A DNA stretch of 13,389 bases from Polaromonas sp. (GTDB taxonomy: Bacteria > Pseudomonadota > Gammaproteobacteria > Burkholderiales > Burkholderiaceae_C), in the NCBI GenBank assembly GCA_026786065.1, contig JAJAYS010000072.1:1-13389 (forward strand), in the 5' to 3' direction. The notes beneath the pieces were generated by a model. It ran no database searches, was not told where the DNA came from, and saw nothing but the letters and a program-made list of their open reading frames with translations. Positions 6,390 through 13,266 of the stretch are shown piece by piece. A program made the translations under genes and the position numbers. Numbering within the stretch: position 1 is the stretch's first letter; each line of letters opens with the position of its first letter.

Positions 6390-8921
6390 TTAAAGCCAGA
6401 GGATTTGCTTGCGATAGTCAAGATCGGTCAAAAGCGGTTCGGCCTGTCCTTGATGAAACACCGCCCCGCGCTCCAGCGCAAACACGCGGTCGGCCAGGGC
6501 CAGCACCAGATCCAGGTTGTGCTCGACGATCAGGATCGACACCTGGGTGCGCAACTGGTCGAACAGCGTGAACAATTCCTGGACCACCGCCGGAGCCAGA
6601 CCTTCGAAGGGTTCATCGAGCAGCAGCAGCCGCACGTTGCCCGACAGCGCACGCGCCACAGCCACCATCTGCTGCTCGCCGCCCGACAGAAAATCAGCCG
6701 GCGTTTGCATGCGGTCCTTTAGGCGCGGGAAGACCTGCAGGATCTTCTGTTCACTCCAGACCACGCCACTGCTGCCGTCGGTCGGCCGCGCGAGCCGGCC
6801 CAGTGCCAGATTCTCGGCGACTGTCATTCCCGCAAACAGGCCGCGCCCCTGCGGAACATAGCCGATGCCCAGCCGCGCAATGTCGGGCGCGGCCAAGCCG
6901 GCAATGTTGCGGCCGGCAAACTCGATCTGCCCGGAAGCCGGCTCCAGGAGCCCAGTCAACACTTTGAGAAGCGTCGATTTGCCCGCGCCGTTGCGTCCGA
7001 GCAGCGCGATGATCTCACCTTCGCGAACGTCGAGCGTGGCGTCGTTGAGGATGTGGCTCTTTCCGTAAAAAGCGTTGACGCCGGCAAAACGCAGCAGCTG
7101 AGGCCGTTCCGTTGCGGTGCCTGCAACGCGCCCCGAGACCGGTGGCTTGCCCGAGCCGGTGTAAACCTGTTGCACCCGACGGTCGGCCCGCGCTTCTTCG
7201 GGCGCGCCCGCCATCAACACGCTGCCCTCGTTCATCACCGTCACCCGCTGCGAAAAAGCCAGTACGCGGTCGATGTCGTGCTCGACGATTAGCACCGGGA
7301 TGTTGCTGGCGATGGTTTTGACCAGATGCGAGACCCGCTCGCGTTCGGCTGCGGCGAGACCGGCCAGCGGCTCGTCGAGCAGCAAGACCCGGGGCTTGGA
7401 GCCCAGTGCAATGCCGAGATCGACCAGGCGCTGGCCGCCATACGACAGTTCGCCACCGGCTATCGCCTCCATGCCTTCCAGGCCGAGAAACTTCATCAGT
7501 TCGGCGGTTTCGGCATGGACCTGAGGGTAGTGATCCACGTCGCGCCAGGCGTTGAAGCTGCCGGTGTGCTGGGCCTGCAGCGACAGCCGCAGGTTTTCGT
7601 AGATGCTCAGGCCGCGAAACAGGTTGGTGATCTGAAATGAGCGCGCCAGCCCCTGTCGGCAAATACGGTGCGACGGAAGATGCTGGATCTCGCGGCCGCT
7701 CAGGCGAACCGAGCCGGCGTCGGGCCGGAACATCCCCGAGATCAAATTAAACATCGTCGTTTTACCGGCGCCGTTGGGGCCGATCAACGCATGGATTTCC
7801 CCGGCGCGCAGCCTGAGGCTGGCGTTTTTAACGGCCTGAATGCCGCCGAAGTGCTTGTCGACAGACTGGACTTCGAGAATAGCGCCGGTCAGCGCTGTCG
7901 GGCGCAAAAAGGCGGGCAACGCCAGGCCTTCGTAGACCCGGCGCTTGCTCATCGCGGCACTGTCTTCGATCACTGGCCGCCAGCGGCGCTGCAATTGAGC
8001 CCAGATGCCGATCAGTCCGGTCGGCGAGAAAATAATGAAGCCGACAAAGGCCAGTCCAAACCAAAAAAGCCAGTTCTCGGTGTAGATCGACAGCAGTTCG
8101 CGCGCCAAAATATAGAACAGCGCGCCCAGCGCCGGGCCGAGAAAGCTGCGCATGCCGCCTATCACGACAATCGCCAGCAGCTCGCCCGAAAACGCGACGG
8201 AGGTGGGTTCAGCCGAAGCGATGCGGTGGTGGAACACCAGCAATGCGCCGGCCAGGCCTGTGACCGCCGCCGAAAGCACGAACACGGCAAGCTTGTATTT
8301 TTGCGTGTCATAGCCCTGAAAGGTCGCGCGCTGTTCGTTCTCGCGAATGGCGACGATGACATGGCCGAAGGGTGAGCGGGTCACGCGAAGCAGCACGTAG
8401 AGCACTGCAAAACCAATCACACTGACAAACGCCAGATAGACGGCTGGATGTTCCAGATTGAGCGGCCCGATCGCCGGACGCACGACGCCGCCCAGCCCCG
8501 ACTCGCCGCCGGTAAAGGCAGTCCAGCGAAAAGCAATTGCAAAAGTCAGCGCAGACAGTGCCAGCGTCAGCAACGAAAAATAGACGCCCCGCCGACGAAG
8601 AATCAGAAAACCCACAACCGCTGCGAGCGCAGCGATGAACAGCAGCGTGAACAGCATGGGCAAAACGATCTGGCCGGCGAGCCAGTACTTCTGCGACAGA
8701 CCCGCCGCGTACGCACCGAGGCCGAACCAGGCGCCGTGACCGAACGAAGTCAGCCCGGTGTAGCCTACCAGCAAGTTCAGTCCCATCGCGGCAATGGCAA
8801 ATATCACGACGTCGGTGGCTGAAGTGAGCGTCAGGCCGACGGCTTGCAGTGCGAACGGCAGCGCGATCAAGGCCAGCGCACCGATCCACAGAGGTTGATG
8901 TTTGCGGTCCATGCCGATCAT
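6390..8921 (-). CDS. LivM-LivG-LivF triple fusion: permease plus two ATPases
   Basis: This 843-aa protein joins three subunits of a branched-chain amino acid (HAAT/Liv) type ABC importer. Residues 1-305 are a LivM permease with about eight to ten hydrophobic segments. A linker (about 306-348) leads to a LivG-like ATPase with Walker A GPNGAGKT (381-388), signature LSYGGQ (493-498 region), Walker B LLLDEP (513-518) and switch His548. A second linker (about 588-608) leads to a LivF-like ATPase with GRNGAGKS (642-649), signature LSGGEQ (745-750), Walker B LLLLDE (765-770) and His801. All motifs are intact, so both ATP sites should work. Its ATG overlaps the stop of livH (ATGA), showing translational coupling. 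Met324 (MSKRR) may be the relic of an original LivG start. LivM-LivG fusions are familiar; joining LivF as well is less usual. Confidence 0.93.
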   Translation of the reverse strand: MIGMDRKHQPLWIGALALIALPFALQAVGLTLTSATDVVIFAIAAMGLNLLVGYTGLTSFGHGAWFGLGAYAAGLSQKYWLAGQIVLPMLFTLLFIAALAAVVGFLILRRRGVYFSLLTLALSALTFAIAFRWTAFTGGESGLGGVVRPAIGPLNLEHPAVYLAFVSVIGFAVLYVLLRVTRSPFGHVIVAIRENEQRATFQGYDTQKYKLAVFVLSAAVTGLAGALLVFHHRIASAEPTSVAFSGELLAIVVIGGMRSFLGPALGALFYILARELLSIYTENWLFWFGLAFVGFIIFSPTGLIGIWAQLQRRWRPVIEDSAAMSKRRVYEGLALPAFLRPTALTGAILEVQSVDKHFGGIQAVKNASLRLRAGEIHALIGPNGAGKTTMFNLISGMFRPDAGSVRLSGREIQHLPSHRICRQGLARSFQITNLFRGLSIYENLRLSLQAQHTGSFNAWRDVDHYPQVHAETAELMKFLGLEGMEAIAGGELSYGGQRLVDLGIALGSKPRVLLLDEPLAGLAAAERERVSHLVKTIASNIPVLIVEHDIDRVLAFSQRVTVMNEGSVLMAGAPEEARADRRVQQVYTGSGKPPVSGRVAGTATERPQLLRFAGVNAFYGKSHILNDATLDVREGEIIALLGRNGAGKSTLLKVLTGLLEPASGQIEFAGRNIAGLAAPDIARLGIGYVPQGRGLFAGMTVAENLALGRLARPTDGSSGVVWSEQKILQVFPRLKDRMQTPADFLSGGEQQMVAVARALSGNVRLLLLDEPFEGLAPAVVQELFTLFDQLRTQVSILIVEHNLDLVLALADRVFALERGAVFHQGQAEPLLTDLDYRKQILWL

Positions 8922-9793
8922 TCGAAACGCTCAATGCGCTCGCCGAACAGCCCACGCGGCCGGAACAGCAGCACGGCCAGCATCAGCAGGTACATCGAGG
9001 CTTCTCCGGCTGCGGCATAAAAATGAATGGTGATGCCGCGCACCACACCCACCAGCACGGCGGCAAGCACCACGCCCCAGAAGCTGCCCAGACCGCCGAT
9101 CACGACCACGACAAAAGCGGCAGTCATGATCTCCGTCCCCATAGCCGGGTGCACGCCGGAAATCGGCGCAAACAGCACGCCGGCAAGGGCCGCCAGCCCG
9201 ACCCCTAATACGACGATGCTAGTCATGTAGGGTTGCAGCCGGATGCCGAGCACCGCCACCATGTCAGGCCGCTGCACGCCGGCGCGCACCACGCGCCCAA
9301 AGGAGGTTTTGTTAAGCAGCAACCAGATGCCGGTCAGCACGACACACACCACCGCCAGCATCAGCAAACGATATTTTGAGTAGAGAAAATCGCCAACGAT
9401 CACCTGTCCGCGGAACATCGGCGGAATCGACGATTGCAGCGGCGAGGCGCCCCAGATGATGCGGATCAGTTGCTCGCCGACAAGCCCCAAGCCGAAAGTC
9501 AGCAACAGACTGAGGATGGGATCAGCCGAATAAAACCGCCGCAACAGAAAGCGTTCGAAAAGCATGCCGAGCAGGCCAACCGCAATCGGGGCAATCACAA
9601 ACGCGCCGGCAAAGCCGAGGTACTTGGTGATTTCGACCGCGAGGTAGGCACCGATCGCATAGAACGCACCGTGCGCCAGATTGACCACGCCGCCGAGGCT
9701 GAAAATCAGCGACAGCCCCAGCGCAATCAACAGGTAATAGCCACCCAGCAGCAAGCCGTTGATAACCTGCTCCAGCAAAAATACGAACTCCAT
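8918..9793 (-). CDS. LivH-type ABC transporter permease
   Basis: This 291-aa inner-membrane permease of the branched-chain amino acid/HAAT family should pair with the LivM half of the fusion to form the channel. The N-terminus LLLGGYYLLIALGLSLIF and the motif GVVNLAHGAFYAIGAY (35-50) are hallmarks of LivH, and IGGLGSFWG (about 232-240) is the cytoplasmic loop that contacts the ATPases. Eight or so hydrophobic segments are visible. It lies 95 bp after the binding-protein gene and overlaps the fused gene by 4 bp. A GGAG stands 5 nt before the ATG. Substrates of these systems include amino acids, amides, urea and aromatic or other carboxylates, so the name Liv does not fix the substrate. Confidence 0.92.
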   Translation of the reverse strand: MEFVFLLEQVINGLLLGGYYLLIALGLSLIFSLGGVVNLAHGAFYAIGAYLAVEITKYLGFAGAFVIAPIAVGLLGMLFERFLLRRFYSADPILSLLLTFGLGLVGEQLIRIIWGASPLQSSIPPMFRGQVIVGDFLYSKYRLLMLAVVCVVLTGIWLLLNKTSFGRVVRAGVQRPDMVAVLGIRLQPYMTSIVVLGVGLAALAGVLFAPISGVHPAMGTEIMTAAFVVVVIGGLGSFWGVVLAAVLVGVVRGITIHFYAAAGEASMYLLMLAVLLFRPRGLFGERIERFE

Positions 9794-9888
9794 CGTGACT
9801 CCGTAATAACGCGTGTCGATGCCCCGATTGAACTGCGTTGCTGCCGGTCACCGCCGGGACAATCAGGCGAAGTGCGAACCCGAGCCGC
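9794..9888 (-). other. Gap between binding protein and livH
   Basis: This 95-bp gap within the operon holds only small inverted repeats (for example GGT-C-ACC flanked by CCGG-like arms near 9844-9858). In transporter operons such gaps often carry mRNA-stabilising hairpins that raise binding-protein levels; here the structure is weak and that role is only a possibility. Confidence 0.3.
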
Positions 9889-11220
9889 TCAGGCAAAGAT
9901 GCAGGCGTTCTCTTGCTGGGTCGGTGCGAGCACCTCCAGCGACTGTCCCGCTGCCGGAAGGATCGCGCCCAGCTGAATAAAGTCCCACTTGTCTTTGGAC
10001 TGCCCCTTGGCTTTGGGAGTGATGGTGTACATCTCCTGCATCAACTGGTGATCCCAGGAGCGGAAATAGCCTTTGCGCGGCTTCAGGATGTCGAACTCCG
10101 CCCCCTTTTCAAAGTAGGCAATCATCTTGTCCGAATCGGTCGATTTGGTCTCGTTCATGGCCTGCACGACGGCCTTCAAGGCCACGTAATCGCCCCAAGC
10201 CTGGTTCTCTGGCGGCTTGCCAAACTTGCTGATGAAGGCGACAACGAAAGCCTTCGACGTTGGCGTGTCGATGTCGTGGTGCCAGGTCAGCGGCCAGGTG
10301 CCAGCAAAGTTCTCCGCACCGGCTGCCCAGGCATCGGCCGAGTTGATGTTGAAGCCGGCGATCGGGTACTTCAGGCCGAACTCCGCATACTGCTTGATAA
10401 AGTTGGTGGTTTGGTTCCCAGCGAGGTTGCACACGACGACGTCAGGACGAGCCTGGCGGATTTTTAACAGATACGGGCTGAAATCGGTCACATCGGTGGC
10501 CACCAACTCGTCGCCCATCAGGTTGCCGGCGTTTGCGCTCAGAAACAGCTTGGCCACACGCAGCAGATCGTGACCGAAGGCATAGTCGGCCGTCAGTGAA
10601 AAAAGCTTTTTGCCCTTGATCAGGCCGTCGCGCAGCAGGGCTTGCCCGCAGGCCTTGACGTTGGTGGTGTTGGCCACTTCGACGTGGAACATGTACTTGT
10701 TGCAGCCCTTGCCGCGCAACTCGTCGGAGTTCGCGCCGCTGTTGACAAAAATTTTCTTGTTGCGTCCGGCGACCTGTGCCATCACCAGCGCCGACGCCGA
10801 AGAAATCTCGCCAACGATGGCGGCGACGTTGTCGCGCTCAAACATGCGCTGCGCTTTGGACGAAGCGGTGGACGGATTGACCGAATCCTCCGCGATCAGG
10901 TCGATCTGGCGACCGAGCACGCCGCCAGCCTTGTTGACTTCTTCGACCGCCAGCGTAACGGCCATCACCGAGTATTCGCCCAAGGCCCCAAGAAAGCCGG
11001 TACGCGGAGTCAGGTGACCGATCTTGACCTTGTCAGCTTGCGCCCGGACGATGGCCGGGAAGCCGGTGCCGCCGAGCGCGGCCAAGCCGGCCAGCGCGGC
11101 CGACCCAGTGATTAGTTGGCGACGGTGGGTTTGCGGCAGTGCAAGCGCAGAAACCCCGCGGGACGCCGGACTGCTTCTCGCCTGAGGCGTGGTTTTCGGG
11201 TCGTGGCTTTGTTTTGTCAT
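9889..11220 (-). CDS. Tat-exported Liv-type substrate-binding protein
   Basis: This 443-aa periplasmic protein is the Peripla_BP_6-type receptor for the ABC importer and the first gene of the operon. An unusually long n-region with a twin arginine (Arg33-Arg34, HRRQLIT) precedes a hydrophobic stretch (about 37-53) and a likely cleavage site after AQA (62), which points to Tat export of a folded protein. The mature protein starts with DKVKIGHLTPRTGFLG, the usual first strand and ligand loop, and contains EEVNKAGGVLGRQI and AIVGEISSASA, typical of the family. I chose the ATG at 11220 because AGGAG (minus strand, 11228-11232) stands 7 nt upstream; the GTG directly before it has poorer spacing. 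The ligand is unknown, but the downstream enzymes suggest a hydroxylated carboxylate or amino-acid-like compound. Confidence 0.92.
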   Translation of the reverse strand: MTKQSHDPKTTPQARSSPASRGVSALALPQTHRRQLITGSAALAGLAALGGTGFPAIVRAQADKVKIGHLTPRTGFLGALGEYSVMAVTLAVEEVNKAGGVLGRQIDLIAEDSVNPSTASSKAQRMFERDNVAAIVGEISSASALVMAQVAGRNKKIFVNSGANSDELRGKGCNKYMFHVEVANTTNVKACGQALLRDGLIKGKKLFSLTADYAFGHDLLRVAKLFLSANAGNLMGDELVATDVTDFSPYLLKIRQARPDVVVCNLAGNQTTNFIKQYAEFGLKYPIAGFNINSADAWAAGAENFAGTWPLTWHHDIDTPTSKAFVVAFISKFGKPPENQAWGDYVALKAVVQAMNETKSTDSDKMIAYFEKGAEFDILKPRKGYFRSWDHQLMQEMYTITPKAKGQSKDKWDFIQLGAILPAAGQSLEVLAPTQQENACIFA

Positions 11221-11227
11221 CACTGGG

Positions 11228-11232
11228 CTCCT
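11228..11232 (-). promoter_or_regulatory. Ribosome binding site of the binding-protein gene
   Basis: AGGAG on the minus strand lies 7 nt before the ATG at 11220 and only 4 nt before an adjacent GTG. The spacing favours the ATG. Confidence 0.65.
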
Positions 11233-11265
11233 GGGATTTGCAGCCCGTTTTAATGTGTCGTGTCA

Positions 11266-11294
11266 GGCCACTTGGGGTTTCAAACTGGCCACTT
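11266..11294. repeat. Direct repeat GGCCACTT, 21-bp period
   Basis: GGCCACTT occurs at 11266-11273 and again at 11287-11294. The start-to-start distance of 21 bp equals two helical turns, which would put both on the same face of the DNA. The palindrome GTTTCAAAC (11277-11285) lies between them. It is about 45-75 bp upstream of the binding-protein ATG, so a regulator could act here. This is inference from spacing only. Confidence 0.4.
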
Positions 11295-11412
11295 TTGCTC
11301 GCGGCTCAGGCATTTTAGTTTTTTCGCTGAACGATTCCGAAGCAAGTTGTCCAATTGCGACGGCGTCGTTGCCGTTGTCTTCTTCAAATCCGCCGCAGCG
11401 CCGGCCTGATGT

Positions 11413-11430
11413 GATCAAATATATGTAATC
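11413..11430. promoter_or_regulatory. Candidate operator, imperfect palindrome
   Basis: GATCAAAT (11413-11420), a central AT and ATGTAATC (11423-11430) form an 18-bp imperfect palindrome in which six of eight half-site positions match. Size and AT-rich character suit FadR/FCD-type GntR regulators, which bind short dyads near their own divergent promoter. It is about 95 bp upstream of the regulator start and could also overlap its -10 region. Confidence 0.4.
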
Positions 11431-11512
11431 GGCTTTGTGCACGCAAGCGAAGGTTCGTGCAGCAGCCCGTCATCAAGGGAAAACACCTAAAGCAGGGCCT
11501 GAACTCAGAGCG

Positions 11513-11520
11513 AAGGAAAG
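11513..11520 (+). promoter_or_regulatory. Ribosome binding site deciding the regulator start
   Basis: AAGGAAAG lies 5 nt before the ATG at 11526. A GTG at 11457 would add 23 residues that are not part of the family's winged-helix domain and has no comparable upstream sequence. Confidence 0.6.
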
Positions 11521-11525
11521 TGCCG

Positions 11526-12242
11526 ATGGGAGACCCGACCGAAATCCTCAGTTCAATGGACAAGATGCAGCCCATCGTCCACCAGACCCTGTCCGCGCGG
11601 GTCTATCAGGATCTGCGGGAGCTGATCATGTCTGGGCAGCTTCAGCCCGGTGAACGACTGACAGTGGCAGGCATGGCTGCGGCGCTGGGCACCAGCGCGA
11701 TGCCGGTGCGCGAAGCGATCAGCAGGCTGGCCGCCGACGAGGCACTTGAAATCTTGCCGAACAAATCGGTTCGGATTCCCGTGATGAAGCGCTCGCGATT
11801 TCAGGAACTGGTGGTGATCCGGCTCGTCGTCGAGGGGCTGGCGGTCGAAACAGCCGCGCGCCGCATCACCGTCAGGCAACTTGCAGCGCTCGCCACTTTG
11901 GAGCAAGACTTCACCAGGGAAATTTCGCTTAACGAGCCGGACGTCAACCAAATCATCCAGATCAACAAGCAACTCCATTTCACCGCGTACGCCGCCGCCG
12001 GCATGCCGACCTTGAGCAGTCTGATCGAAGGCTTGTGGCTGCGCATCGGACCGGTTTTGAACCTGGACCTGCGCAACAGCGCGTCGCGTCGGCGCTCGGA
12101 CCTGCCGTCAGTCGCTGCGCATCGGGGCCTGGTCACTGCCTTGCGAGCAGGCGACGGTACGGCCGCGAAGGCAGCCTTGGCTTGCGATATCGAGGGCGCA
12201 GCCGAGGTGATTCTCGCCGGCGACGGCTTGAGGCCGGGCTGA
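11526..12242 (+). CDS. GntR-family regulator, FCD (FadR) subfamily
   Basis: This 238-aa transcription factor probably controls the divergent transport/catabolic operon. The N-terminal winged helix (about 21-87) has the typical LSARVYQDLRELI entry, the IMSGQLQPGERL turn and a recognition region around TSAMPVREAISRL (56-68). The C-terminal all-helical FCD ligand domain covers about 93-230. Asn147 and His151 (NKQLH) and His199 (AAHR) stand at usual metal/ligand positions, but the last usual His position appears to be Asp221, which may alter metal binding; this alignment is by eye. FCD regulators commonly sense organic acids from the pathway they govern and often repress it. The start is set by AAGGAAAG at 11513-11520. 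The gene ends 59 bp before the stop of the convergent second SDR. Confidence 0.9.
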   Translation: MGDPTEILSSMDKMQPIVHQTLSARVYQDLRELIMSGQLQPGERLTVAGMAAALGTSAMPVREAISRLAADEALEILPNKSVRIPVMKRSRFQELVVIRLVVEGLAVETAARRITVRQLAALATLEQDFTREISLNEPDVNQIIQINKQLHFTAYAAAGMPTLSSLIEGLWLRIGPVLNLDLRNSASRRRSDLPSVAAHRGLVTALRAGDGTAAKAALACDIEGAAEVILAGDGLRPG

Positions 12243-12301
12243 CCCCCTTCGCCCCGGAAACAGCGCTGCGATGGCCTGCTCAGGGCGGGCGTTTGACCAC
12301 T

Positions 12302-13057
12302 TCAGGCCTGCACCGAATAACCGCCGTCCATCGGAATCGCTGCGCCAGTAACAAAGTCCGAAGCCGCGCTCGCCAGGAACACCGCGATGCCCCCCATATC
12401 CTGCGGCGTGCCCCAGCGTCCTGCTGGCGTGCGGGCAAGGATCCGTTCGTTCAGGCCAGCCACGTCGACGTGGGCCCTGCGCGTCAGATCAGTATCGATA
12501 TAACCGGGAAGCACCGCATTCACCTGAATATTGTCGGCGGCCCAAGCCGTGGCCAGCGAGCGTGTAAGCTGGACGATCCCGCCCTTGCTGGCCCCATAAG
12601 CGGGGGCGAACGAGGCACCGAATATGGACATCATCGAGCCCGTGTTGATGACCTTTCCGCCCTGCGCTTTGACATGCGGGTAGGCAGCGCGGCTGCACAA
12701 AAAGGCGCTGGTGAGGTTGGTATCTATCACCGAATGCCATTCGGCGAGGGCCAGGTCCTGCACTGGCTTGCGGATATTGATGCCCGCGTTGTTGACCAGA
12801 ATATCGAGCCGGCCGAACTCCTGCACGACCTGGGCGATGAACGCCGACACGGCGGCTTCGTTGCAGACATTGACCGCATAGGTCCGGGCCACCGCCCCAC
12901 GCAGCGTCAGCGCAGCTTGCGACGCTGCCAGTTCGACCGCGTCCCGCCCGACCACCGCGATCCGGGCACGGGCGCCGGCCAGCGCCATCGCCATCGCCAG
13001 CAATATTCCCCCGTTTCCGCCAGTGACGATGGCGACTTTGTCATGCAGGTCGAACAT
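12302..13057 (-). CDS. Second SDR oxidoreductase, altered cofactor motif
   Basis: This 251-aa classical SDR resembles gluconate 5-dehydrogenase/2-deoxygluconate 3-dehydrogenase-like enzymes. NNAG (89-92), Asn114, Ser141, Tyr154 and Lys158 (YGASK) give a full catalytic tetrad, and the C-terminus FVTGAAIPMDGGYS is standard. The cofactor motif reads TGGNGGIL (12-19): the third glycine of TGxxxGxG is replaced by Leu19, which is unusual. Arg38 in VGRD may favour NADP(H). The start at 13057 is chosen because MFDLHDKVAIVTGG is the normal N-terminus and AGGAG stands 8 nt upstream (13066-13070, minus strand); a longer frame to 13174 adds 39 residues unlike any SDR. It points away from the operon and toward the regulator, so it may be a separately expressed part of the same pathway. 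Confidence 0.87.
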   Translation of the reverse strand: MFDLHDKVAIVTGGNGGILLAMAMALAGARARIAVVGRDAVELAASQAALTLRGAVARTYAVNVCNEAAVSAFIAQVVQEFGRLDILVNNAGINIRKPVQDLALAEWHSVIDTNLTSAFLCSRAAYPHVKAQGGKVINTGSMMSIFGASFAPAYGASKGGIVQLTRSLATAWAADNIQVNAVLPGYIDTDLTRRAHVDVAGLNERILARTPAGRWGTPQDMGGIAVFLASAASDFVTGAAIPMDGGYSVQA

Positions 13058-13065
13058 GGGGCTGG

Positions 13066-13070
13066 CTCCT
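13066..13070 (-). promoter_or_regulatory. Ribosome binding site of the second SDR
   Basis: AGGAG on the minus strand lies 8 nt before the ATG at 13057 and supports the short start over longer in-frame alternatives. Confidence 0.6.
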
Positions 13071-13192
13071 GGAAGAGCAGCAGGCGCTGCAGGTCGGGGC
13101 ATGCTAACCGATGAGGCGCGGAGTCCGACGTCGGGGCGACCCACCAAGCAGTTGCCGGACTCAAACCGGGCCAACGCGCAGCCACCGAGACG

Positions 13193-13216
13193 GCTGAAAG
13201 CCTACAGGTTTTCAGC
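13193..13216. repeat. 24-bp near-perfect palindrome
   Basis: The arms are GCTGAAAGCCT (13193-13203) and AGGTTTTCAGC (13206-13216), separated by AC. Only one position mismatches, and in the plus-strand RNA it would be a G-U pair. Read on the plus strand it is followed by GATTAATGCTTTT, a poor T tract, so it could be a weak bidirectional terminator between the transposase and the second SDR, part of the adjacent repeat, or a binding site. Confidence 0.5.
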
Positions 13217-13231
13217 GATTAATGCTTTTAG

Positions 13232-13258
13232 GCCTTTAAATATCTGCGTATTCAGCTA
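13232..13258 (-). repeat. Short interspersed repeat, copy B
   Basis: On the minus strand this reads TAGCTG, ten nt including ACGC, then TATTTAAAGGC. Block order and spacing are identical to copy A at 3032-3058, with differences only in the ten-nt spacer, so the two are related copies in opposite orientation. It ends less than 10 bp from the probable insertion-sequence edge. Confidence 0.55.
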
Positions 13259-13266
13259 TTTATTTA

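Larger units (their letters stand above)
11224..11525. promoter_or_regulatory. Divergent control region of operon and regulator
   Basis: This region separates the leftward operon from the rightward GntR-family gene and should contain both promoters and the operator. No clear sigma70 promoter can be fixed; TAAAAT on the minus strand (ATTTTA at 11313-11318) is a possible -10 for the operon. A direct repeat (11266-11294) and an AT-rich imperfect palindrome (11413-11430) are the best regulatory candidates and are listed separately. No coding sequence of its own is supported. Confidence 0.55.

Noticed and set aside
7668..8375. Plus-strand open frame (235 codons) opposite the Liv fusion
   Set aside because: Antisense of a well-conserved transporter gene, with no ribosome binding site or family resemblance.
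11457..11525. Upstream GTG start for the GntR-family regulator
   Set aside because: The 23 extra residues precede the normal domain start and the ATG at 11526 has a clear AAGGAAAG site.
13058..13174. 39-residue N-terminal extension of the second SDR
   Set aside because: SDRs of this type begin just before the first strand, and AGGAG stands directly before the ATG at 13057.
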